64,000 nucleotides of DNA from Musa acuminata AAA Group. Taxonomy: Eukaryota; Streptophyta; Magnoliopsida; Zingiberales; Musaceae. Below, in pieces: positions 35,987 to 44,333 of this stretch. Every line of letters starts with the position of its first letter. Positions within the stretch are counted from its first letter, which is position 1. A program made the position numbers and the translations under genes. The stretch is taken from assembly GCF_036884655.1 (NCBI RefSeq), contig NC_088340.1, positions 27,391,501 through 27,455,500 of the forward strand. The letters run 5' to 3'. Below the pieces are notes generated by a model that saw only the letters and a list, made by a program, of their open reading frames with translations, did not search any database and was not told the DNA's origin.

Positions 35987-36944
35987 TCAAGTAATTTCAA
36001 AATAAATTAGGGGGATTTCGATTACCTCATCATTGAAAGCGGTTAAGGCGTAGTTTACCACCTCGCCTTTCTTGATTTTCTCCTCGTCTTCGGAGGAGCT
36101 CGATTCATCCCACTTTGTGTTCTTCTTCTTTGGCCTCTTCCTTTGTTCAAGTTTATTGCTTATTTTAGATTTTTGTTTAATAAACTTATTAAGATTTAGT
36201 GTTCAAAGTTAAAGTTCATCATTGTCCTTATCACTTGAGTCATCGCTCAAGTGGTATTCATTTGTCCGGAGTTCTAAATCCTTCCTGTTCTTTGGAAGGT
36301 GATTTTGTTCATCATGTTAATCATGTGCATTGTGCACCATTTCATATGTTATCAACGAACCAATTAGTTCTTCAAGTGGTAAGTTGTTTAGGTTTTTTGC
36401 TTCTTGTATTGCAGTTATTTTGAATCCCACTTCTTAGAAAGAGAACGCAAAATCTTGTTTACGAGTTCAAAATCCGAAAAACATTTTCCAACAACTCTTA
36501 AACTATTGACACATCCGTGAAACGGGTGTATATGTCGCCTATAGTCTCGCTTGGTTGCATTCGAAAAAGCTCAAAATCATGCAATAAAATGTTAACTTTC
36601 GAGTCTTTGACTCTACTTGTTCCCTCGTGCGTGATTTCAAGTATTCGCCAAATGTCAAAAGTCGTTTCGCACATAGAAATCCGATTGAACTCATTTTTGT
36701 CTAAAGCGCAAAATAAGGCATTCATAGCCTTTGTGTTTAAAGAAAAATACTTCTTCGCCAAATCCGACCATTCGTTCATCGGTTTAGAGGGAAGTTGAAA
36801 ACTGTTTTCAATGATATTCCATAAATCCAAATTCATAGAAATCAAGAAAACTCTCATTCGAATTTTCCAATAAGTGTAATCCAATCCGTTAAACAACGGT
36901 GGATGAACAACCGATAAGCCCTTTTGAAAGCTATGAAGAGCCAT
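35987..36944 (-). pseudogene. Element F gag pseudogene (no zinc knuckle)
   Basis: The ATG at 36942-36944 begins MALHSFQKGLSVVHPP. The first 148 codons give the N-terminal capsid domain (YTYWKIRMRVFL, NTKAMNALFCALD, MQPSETIGDIYTRFTD). A one-base loss near 36500 shifts the frame, and another near 36417 (absent from the J copy) shifts it again. The Lys-rich segment (KSKISNKLEQRKRPKKK) has no Cys-His finger at all. It runs into WDESSSSEDEEKIKKGEV and the common ending IPLIYFEIT. The first frameshift is shared with the copy at 55341, so it predates the duplication. It cannot make full Gag. Confidence 0.85.
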
Positions 36945-36980
36945 TTCTCACGGGTGTAAATCCGAAATGAGAAATACCGG

Positions 36981-36992
36981 GCTCTGATACAA
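36981..36992 (-). other. Element F primer binding site, one mismatch
   Basis: The minus strand reads TTGTATCAGAGC, that is T instead of G at the second base of the usual PBS. The J/F copy (55378-55389) is identical. Confidence 0.8.
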
Positions 36993-36994
36993 AT

Positions 36995-39020
36995 TGTTAG
37001 GATCAAGAGCACTAAGAGGGGGGGGGGTGAATTAGTGCAGCGAAAAACCTTCTACGATTAAAATAAACTGCATTCGTTCGATAAAAATGATTTTAGAAAG
37101 AAAGCCAATTCGTAAATCACTTTAACTTTTGATTAAGCGAGATGCAGCAAAGATATAAATGCAGTTTGCAGTAATGGTTCAAATCAGATAGTAGGCGCAA
37201 ACTGAAATATGATATTCGTATGAAAAAACTGATTTACGTCTAAATGCTGATTCGTAAATCATTTGATTAAGCGAGATACAGTTAAAGCAAAGATATAAAG
37301 GCAGTTTGCAGTTATGATAGAAATCAAAACGTAAACACAAATTGAAATATGATGATCGTACGATAAAACTGATTTACGTCTAAACGCCGATTCGAAAAGT
37401 GCAAAGCTTGAAACCCAATCGTATATGCGCAGAAAGCAGTAAGCTTTTGAGGAGGTTTGCAGTAAAGATAAGATGCTCAAAGTAAATGCAAACCGAGATT
37501 TAGAGTGGTTCGGTCAATCTTGACCTACATCCACTTTTGGCTTCCTCCACCGACGAGGTCACCGACGTCCACTAGAGGCCTTCCTTCAATAGGCGAAGGC
37601 CAACCACCCTTTTACAGTTTCACTCCTTTTGACGGGCTTAGGAGACAACCCTTATAGAATTTCCTGTCCTCTCTTAACAGATTAGGACTTGGAAGAAAAG
37701 AGGAAGAAGAACTTTCAACTCATACAACACTTTTGAGCTCTAAAAATCACAAAGTAAAATCAGAATTTAGGTGGATTTTGGGTGCCATTTCAATGCTAAA
37801 AGGGTGGGGTATTTATAGGCCCCAACCCAGTTTGAATTTAGAGCTCAATACTATCAATTCCCGGAATTCCGGGATCTAGCAGTTACACCGCCTGAATGAG
37901 GCGGTTGCACTGCCTGGCAGAGCTCGAAGACTGAGCCTCTAGGCGATGCCACCTCCTATCAGGGGCGGTTGCACCTCCTGCCAGAGCTCGAAGACCGAGC
38001 TCAAGCGGTGCCACCGCTTGACTGAGGCGGTTGCACCGCTTAGCCAGAGCTCGGAGACCGAGCCCAGGTGGTGCCACCTCCTATCAGGGGCGGTTGCACC
38101 GCCCAGTCTCGCTCGGAGACTGAGCCTAGGTGGTGCCACCGCCTGGCTGGGCTAGTTTAACCGCTTGGCAAAAATCAGGGTCCGAATGGGTTGATCCATT
38201 CGGCCCAATTTGGGTTTTTCAGGGGCCCAATTGCCCCATGATTAAGTTAATGGGATCACCTCCCATTTCCAACTTAATCATTGTGCTAACTACGATATTT
38301 CCTAAGACATTTACTACAACTTGCTCCGGTGCATCAATCGCTTCTTCCGGCGAGCTTCCGGCGAACTTCCGTCGATCATCCGATGAACCCTCGGTGATGC
38401 TCCTGCGGACTTCCAGCAAACTCCTAGACTTGTGACGATCCACTTGGCTAGTTCTGACAAGCTTCTTTGGCAAGCTCATGGACTTCTCGGATTTGTTCCC
38501 GCAGAACCTCCGACGACTATCTGAACTTCCGTCGAACTCTCGAACTCCCAACATGATCTTTGTCTTGATTCTGGCGTAACTCCTATTGCATATCTTACTT
38601 TCATCATAGTTAATCCTACACACTTAAAATAAAACTTCGATTGAGATAATTAATCCTAAGCAATTATCCAAGTTGTCTGGCATGTCATTAGTCCCTCGAC
38701 GCTTCATCCGATTCTTTGGCGCATCATCCTCTCCTGCAGCCTATTGCCCAATCGGCCAGTTGACTCCGCAACTCCGATATCCTTGGCACAATACCCGCTC
38801 TTCTTGGACCGATACCCGAGTTCACGGCCCGAAGCCTTCTGTCGATACGTCAACCGATCCACCGGCAAACGTCCAATCTTCTGACATGTTCCTCCGGCAC
38901 AACATGATTTTCCTGCTTTAATTGTCTCATCCTGATCGAAGCATCCTGCGTCACTCAAAACGCGGTTTAAATCATAAACATATATCAAGTAGTTTCATCA
39001 TCAAAATACGAGATTCAACA
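36995..39020 (-). repeat. Element F 5' LTR
   Basis: 2026 bp, TGTTAGGATC to GATTCAACA, then TAACT. The promoter TATTTATA is at 37810-37817. An expanded array of GGCGGTTGCACCGCC-type palindromes alternating with agagctcg(a/g)agaccgagc lies at about 37877-38163. Confidence 0.92.
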
Positions 39021-39025
39021 TAACT

Positions 39026-39240
39026 ATGATAGTAGTATGACATAAAGCAGGTGTTGTGCCGGAGTCAAGATCGAGATCACATTGGGAGTTTGAGAGTTTG
39101 TCGGAAGTCCGGACGTTCGTCGGAAGTTCTGCCAGAACTAATCGAGAAGACCAGGAGCTTACCAAAGAAGCTCGTTGGAACATGCCAAGAAGATTATCGT
39201 AAAGTCCAGGAGCTTACCATGAGTCCACCGGAGCATTATC
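39026..39240 (+). repeat. Element E 3' LTR, segment 2
   Basis: It continues E's LTR after F's target duplication (atgatagtagtatgacataaa matches E's 5' LTR at about 16364). It ends at TTATC, the target of G. The same stretch recurs at 57419-57557. Confidence 0.88.
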
Positions 39241-40505
39241 TATTGAATCTCGAATTTTGATGATAAAATCAATTGATGGGTTAATTGATCGAATCCATAT
39301 TATTGAGTTATGTGTGCAGGATTAACTATGATAACCAGAAATTATAAAGCAAGAATACCGGAGTCAAGTTCGATGGACGTTTGAGAGTCCGAAGAATCGT
39401 CGGAGATGCTGTCGGAACCAACCGAGAAGAAATCGGGAACCTGTCGAAATTTTTGAAAGTTCGTCGAAGAGATCGTCGGAGGTTCGTGGAGATCACCAAG
39501 AAGGCTCGGCTACTCATTGAAGTCATCACAAGATCGGGAGCTTGCTGGGAGTCCGTCGGAAGAAGTTCATCGGAAAGCTCGCCGGAACAAGACTCGACGT
39601 TCGTGGTTGAAATCTTGCTTAGGATGTTTTTAGTTATGTAGTTCACTTGTAATTAGGATTAGGATTAAGAGATAATCATATATCCTAGTTAGCGGCCAAC
39701 TGGGCCCAAAATTAGACTTGGTTTGGGCTAAATTTAAAGCCCAACCAGTGAACCGAAGGGTCTGGCGGTGGCACCGCCAGACTGGGCGGTTGCACCGCCC
39801 AGCACCCGAGAGCTGGGCGGTGGCACTACCTGGGCTGGGTGGTGGCACTGCTTGGCTGGGCGGTGGCACCGCCAGTCCACTATCAGTGTCAGAAACTAAC
39901 AGGCGGTGGCACCGCCAGCATCGGGAACAAAAAAGAATTCAAATTTTGGAGCCCAAATTTGAATCCTCTTGAGGCCTATAAATACCCCTCAAATCTCAGC
40001 TGAGATTATAACTTTTTGAGAAGCAATTGATTGAGAGAAAGGTCTTAGAAAAGTCTTAGCTAGTCTTGATTTCAATTTGCTAGTGTTCACCTCCTTCTTT
40101 CTTGCTGAAAATCTGTAAGAGAGTGAACCGCTTGTAAAAAGTTGTAAGAGGGGTATTTACCCTTCCCCTTCAAGAGATTTGCTAGTGGAAGGTGGCATCA
40201 TCGAAGAGGGGCCTCGCAAGTGGATGTATGTCATTTGACCGAACCACTTTAAAATCGGCATGATCTCTGGTTTGCATTTACTTATTGTCATTTATATTAC
40301 TGCAAACCATTTGCACTTTGATGCTCTACTTCTTTGTCTCCTTCTTACGTATCCCTTCAAGTTAAAACGCAGTCGAAACGGTTTCAAACGAAACGTTGCT
40401 TTTATCGTATGAAGTTTCCGAAAGTGTTTAAATCGTCAAAAGTTTATCGTACTTTACCGCTGCACTAATTCACCCCCTCCTCTTAGTGCCGCTCCGATCC
40501 TAACA
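39241..40505 (+). mobile_element. Element G: solo LTR of the D-type Sirevirus
   Basis: 1265 bp, TATTGAATC to CCTAACA, with the perfect duplication TTATC at 39236-39240 and 40506-40510. It is closest to D's LTR (same start through gataaaatcaattgatggg, no gag-only U3 block). It contains a palindrome array at about 39762-39918, TATA box TATAAATA at 39977-39984 and a C-rich end. A single LTR with intact duplication implies LTR-LTR recombination that removed the interior. Confidence 0.92.
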
Positions 40506-40510
40506 TTATC

Positions 40511-40956
40511 GAGAGTTCGTCAGATGTTCGCCGGAAGTACGCCGGAAGCTCACCGGAAGAGCAATTGACGCACCGGAACAAGAAGAGTTATGATCATGTC
40601 TTAATTATCGTAGTTAGAGCATAAATTAAGTTAGGATTGGGAGGTAATCCCACTAACTTAATTAGGGGCCAACTGGGCCCTTAATAGGGTTGATTTGGGC
40701 CAGATTGAACAACCTAATTAGCCCTTGAAAACATGGCCGGCTGTGGCACCGCCCAGAAGAACTAGTCTCCCGGGTGGTTTGGGCGATGGTACCATCGACA
40801 ATTATTACTGCCAGTGGTGGTACCACCCCTGTCAGGCGGTAGTACCACTAGTGCTCGATCTCTGAGCTCTATTAGGCGGTGGTACCACCTAGATTGAGTG
40901 GTAGTACCGTCTAGTGTCAAGTGTCAGGCGATGGTACCACCCAGTAATGGCGGTGG
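40511..40956 (+). repeat. Element E 3' LTR, segment 3
   Basis: It resumes E's LTR (gagagttcgtcagatgttcg matches the 5' LTR near 16577) and includes its decayed palindromes. GGTGG at 40952-40956 is the target of H. Confidence 0.88.
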
Positions 40957-40985
40957 TGCTAGTCATAAGTGCCCAGCAAGCCAAT

Positions 40986-41005
40986 CACGTGAGTGATGGC
41001 ACGTG
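40986..41005 (+). promoter_or_regulatory. Paired G-boxes (CACGTG) in H U3
   Basis: Two CACGTG hexamers are separated by 8 bases, the first within the palindrome TCACGTGA. They are conserved in the 3' LTR and in element I. G-boxes bind plant bZIP/bHLH factors. They lie about 1.1 kb from the TATA box, so a role is only possible. Confidence 0.45.
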
Positions 41006-41866
41006 TGACTTGATACAGAATCTTTTTGCTTATTATATTTTGGCGTATATCACTTTATAACTATTGCATAAATGCATATATATTGTGATGTCCTTGGATT
41101 TGTGCAATGGGAATCGGATCGTGATGAGATCACGATAATGAGATCGATTCACCTTTAAACACATATCCTAAATAATCTCGGTCATAGGTTACTCGAGAGG
41201 GACATCGTGATAACCGGATAGACTGGTGTGCTGTATACCCGTCCATATGATGGATGCAGCTGGTCTCATAGCTGCTCGTGTAGGGACACTAGGGATACAG
41301 TACAGGTGCTCATTGGAGAATGAGTTCACTGATTGATCCGCTTACGGAATGCTGGATGGTTGATGATGCCTTATTGTCAGACAACAATTCCGTAGTCCTA
41401 GTGGTGTATCTGGTTCTTAGACTTGAGACACCAAGGATGTCCTGTATGAGTGCTCCACTCTTTGATACCAGACTTATAGGTTTGGCTGTTCCCAGATCTA
41501 GTACAGCTGGTCATTGGGAGTGGTAGTCGACCTTACGAGGGCTATTGAGTGTCGATAGAGGATCATCCACTCTCGGTATCATGAGAGGAATATCCCATGT
41601 GTTCTTACTCAGACAAATCCCTAGCCAGGGTCATTCGGGTTGAGAGAGAAAGAGTTCTCCGGGAGAATCCGATTAGAGCGAGACTCGAGTAGAAACCGTA
41701 TGGGTCTGACAGCACCATGCTCGATATACGGTCTCTGGGATATTAGATGGATGAGGGACTATAGGTACATGGTAACTGAGGACAGACAGGTCCAATGGAT
41801 TGGATTCCCCTGTATCGTTTGGGGACTACGGCGTAGTGGCCTAGTACTTCCGTAGTCGATGAGTCG

Positions 41867-41896
41867 AGTGAATTATTACAGAGATAATAATTCACT
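41867..41896. repeat. Long hairpin in H U3
   Basis: Arms AGTGAATTATTA and TAATAATTCACT (12 bp, perfect) with loop CAGAGA, about 190 bp upstream of the TATA box. It is repeated in the 3' LTR and in I. Confidence 0.7.
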
Positions 41897-42089
41897 TAGT
41901 TAGAAGGAGTTCTGACAGGTATGACTCACGGCCAGCTCGATATTGGGCCTAGAGGGTCACACACATATGGTAGGCATTGCGATGAGTAGAGGTTCGGATA
42001 TGAGATATCCGACGGAGCCCTTGTCTTATTGGATGCAGATCCAATACCCACTAGGGAAAGGACCCATTAGGGTTTTGACACGGGATCTC

Positions 42090-42097
42090 TATAAATA
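42090..42097 (+). promoter_or_regulatory. TATA box of H 5' LTR
   Basis: TATAAATA within CTCTATAAATAGGAGG; likely promoter for the genomic RNA. The 3' LTR copy is at 49375-49382. Confidence 0.75.
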
Positions 42098-42455
42098 GGA
42101 GGGATTCACAGCCTCATAGGCTAGAGTCTTTGCTTGCCCTTCCTATTCTCCTCTCCCTCTCCACCTCAGAGTAGGCCTGGAGTTTTGAGGAGCGTCGTCG
42201 CAACCCTGCTGTGTGGATCACCGCTAGAGAGGAGGACGCTTGACCTCCTTCACCCTCTCCTAAGGATCTGCAAGGAAACAGGGATATACGATCTCCCTAG
42301 GTAACACAATCTCTATACGCAGTTTTGTGTTTTTGCGGATTTTGCGCACCAATCTTCGCACGACGATGAACATCCTTTTGGGAATCGGGGATTTTTGTTT
42401 TCTTGTTCTTCCGCTGCGCATATGATGTCGCCCCCCCCCTATGATTTCCCAACAG

Positions 42456-42467
42456 TGGTATCAGAGC
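42456..42467 (+). other. Element H primer binding site
   Basis: TGGTATCAGAGC, one base after the LTR; perfect initiator-Met tRNA type. Confidence 0.93.
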
Positions 42468-42544
42468 CAGGTTGTTCGTGCGAATGATTGGTTTTTGAAC
42501 TGCGTGTGTTGTGTTTAGGAAGAATATTGACGTCAAAATCGTTG

Positions 42545-43060
42545 ACGCAAAAGCAAGGAAGGGCAGCAACAGTTGCTGCCCTCGATCTGCATGCCTGCAG
42601 CCAGCCGCAGCCGCAGCCAGGCAGCACAGCGCCGGCGCATGCGCAAGCGCTGTGCCTGCAGCAGCCGGCCGGCGGTCTGCTTGCAGCAGGCTTGCGGCCG
42701 GCGGGGCTGGGAGCCCGCTCGGTAGAAGCGCCTGCGGCCACTGAGCCCGCGGGCAGAGGCGCCGCGGGGCAGCAGCGCGGGCTGAGGCACCGCAGGGCAG
42801 CGGCGCCTGTGGCCGCTGCTCCCACGGGCAAAAACCCCGCAGGGGCGGCCGCCAGCGAGACAGCACCACCTGCGGGCGCTGACTCGCGGGCAGAACCGCC
42901 CGCGAAGGCGGCGGCGCCCGCGGGGGCGCCCACCTGCAGCGGCAGCGACCCTAGCGGGCGTGCCACCTGCAGGCGAGGGCTGTGCCCTCGCCCTCGCCGC
43001 ACAGGCCGCCGCCAGCAGGGTGGCGGCGGCGGCGGCGCAGCAGCGAAAAGGGGAAAGGGT
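42545..43060. other. GC-rich segment in H leader
   Basis: About 500 bp is dominated by GCC, GCG and CAG triplets, unlike anything else in the window. Long open frames exist on both strands but are Ala/Gly/Pro/Arg-rich low complexity, as expected from base composition alone. Irregular repeats of a cccgcgggcagaaccgcc-like unit are visible. Origin unknown; possibly a captured fragment of GC-rich host DNA. Confidence 0.6.
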
Positions 43061-43835
43061 ATTAGGGTTTTCTGCGCAAAAGACAGTTTTGCCCCTCGGA
43101 ATTTGAGAAATTCCAGTTTCTATCTTTTCTCCAAATTACGAAAATACCCTTAGGAATTTAGAAATTCCCTATATATCCCTGATTTCAGAAAATATTAATT
43201 AATTAAAAGGTTTAGTTGATTATTATTTTTATTATTATCTAGTAGTCCTACATGATGATGATTATTTATACATGTGATGTATGATGAGTGGACGGATGAT
43301 CATGGACCGTGTGATGTGTGTACTTGTGATTATTATTATTGAGGTCTGCGAACCTCCATTATATTTCTCGTTTATTGTCGGGCCTGCGTGCCTATGATTA
43401 AGTTGTAATCACATGAGGAGGCGCAGCGGGAGCGTGGAAGCCATAGCGGGACCCACGAGACGGACGATCGTGATGCATGAAGATGCATCAAGATGTCGAC
43501 GGAACCAACGAGGACGAGATGGACGATCACAAGGCATGGAGATGCACCGTTGCACACATAGATCTTGATGTGAGTGATTAGGCCTACTGGCTCGGGCCTA
43601 ATCATATTAGGTTGTGGTCCATGATCATCTGGTGTGATTGCTTATACACATACTAGATATGTATATATATTTGCATGCGATGTAGATATTTATTAAATAT
43701 GTATATGTGTGACATGTCATATTAGGAGACCAAATCATAGAAACATCTCTCGATAATATTAAGTCGGTAAACGTGAGGCAATTAGATTGACCCACGTGGC
43801 CTTCCATCGTTATGAGTAGGAACCGAATCCCGGTG

Positions 43836-43871
43836 TAGGTTGAGTTGGTCGAGTCCCTCGAGACTCACCTA
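43836..43871 (+). other. H leader hairpin 1
   Basis: Conserved tip TTGGTCGAGTCCCTCGAG, where TCGAG pairs with CTCGA around TCC. The outer stem is TAGGT/ACCTA plus GAGT/ACTC. Confidence 0.75.
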
Positions 43872-43927
43872 TATCGCGATTCGCTATCTTGCTTACGACA
43901 TAGAGATGTCACCGGTGACCTGAGGGC

Positions 43928-43964
43928 ATGATATGCTTGGTCGAGTCCCTCGAGGGTATATCAT
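43928..43964 (+). other. H leader hairpin 2
   Basis: The same 18-nt tip (core 43941-43953), with a different outer stem ATGATAT/ATATCAT. Confidence 0.78.
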
Positions 43965-44007
43965 CAAATCAGACTCATCTTGTAACGAAGGTGTTGACTT
44001 AACCGAG

Positions 44008-44042
44008 CATCATGGTTGGTCGAGTCCCTCGAGGCCATGGTG
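44008..44042 (+). other. H leader hairpin 3
   Basis: The same tip (core 44020-44032). Outer stem CATCATGG/CCATGGTG, 8 pairs including one G-T (G-U in RNA). Confidence 0.75.
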
Positions 44043-44109
44043 ATTCGGAGGCCGAACAGGACGGGAATCACAAGGAGTTGTGATCGGCAAGAGTTGTCTA
44101 CCTTTTAGG

Positions 44110-44148
44110 CTTAGTGTGATTGGTCGAGTCCCTCGAGGTTACACTAAG
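44110..44148 (+). other. H leader hairpin 4
   Basis: The same tip (core 44124-44136). Outer stem CTTAGTGT/ACACTAAG, 8 perfect pairs. Confidence 0.78.
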
Positions 44149-44333
44149 ACGCTGATTGGATCCTGATCCCCACTAGAAGTCTGCCGGAGACTTCCGTTTC
44201 ACGTGCTGAGGGTGTCGCGTGACTCGTTAGTAAAATAGTGGGAGCATATTAAGATAGAAGTCCATATCTTGATAGTTTATTTCTTGCAAAATCTGCATGT
44301 TATTCATTTTTGCTACATCTTTATTTTCAGAAA

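Larger units (their letters stand above)
23529..39020 (-). mobile_element. Element F: gag-only Sirevirus-derived element, split by D
   Basis: Minus-strand element with target duplication TAACT at 23524-23528 and 39021-39025. Its left (3') LTR is in two pieces, 23529-24171 and 32163-33385, separated by element D. Then come PPT, spacer and gag (33386-36994) and the right (5') LTR 36995-39020. It has no pol. The left LTR is 1866 bp and the right LTR 2026 bp; much of the difference is in the number of palindromic repeats before the promoter. It sits in E's 3' LTR. From 33386 on it is duplicated at 51783 and beyond. Confidence 0.9.
40957..42454 (+). repeat. Element H 5' LTR
   Basis: TGCTAGTCAT to TTCCCAACA. 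U3 has two G-boxes (40986-40991 and 41000-41005), a perfect 12-bp-arm hairpin (41867-41896) and the TATA box. A C-run (42431-42439) lies near the U5 end. Confidence 0.93.
42468..44333 (+). other. Element H 5' leader (untranslated)
   Basis: 1.87 kb between PBS and gag ATG. In order: 80 bp of ordinary sequence, a very GC-rich segment (about 42545-43060), AT-rich sequence (43060-43350), then a mixed region with four hairpins (43836-44148). It ends in ttattttcag four bases (AAAA counted from the CAG) before ATG, which resembles a plant 3' splice site. No frame here looks conserved or protein-like. Confidence 0.75.

Noticed and set aside
42488..43153. Long open frames on both strands in the GC-rich leader of H, as possible genes
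   Set aside because: They are Ala/Gly/Pro/Arg low-complexity translations on overlapping strands, which GC-rich DNA gives by chance. There is no domain or start context.
43849..44136. tRNA-like B-box (GGTCGAGTC) in the four leader repeats, suggesting tRNA or SINE origin
   Set aside because: No A-box, no acceptor or anticodon stems, and the pairing geometry (3-base loop) is not a T-arm. The resemblance is to the consensus only.
44310..44333. Upstream TTG at 44310 as the start of the H polyprotein
   Set aside because: TTG is not a normal plant start. The first in-frame ATG at 44334 begins the conserved MSLSNPLRG (MSFSNPLRG in I) and both copies keep it.
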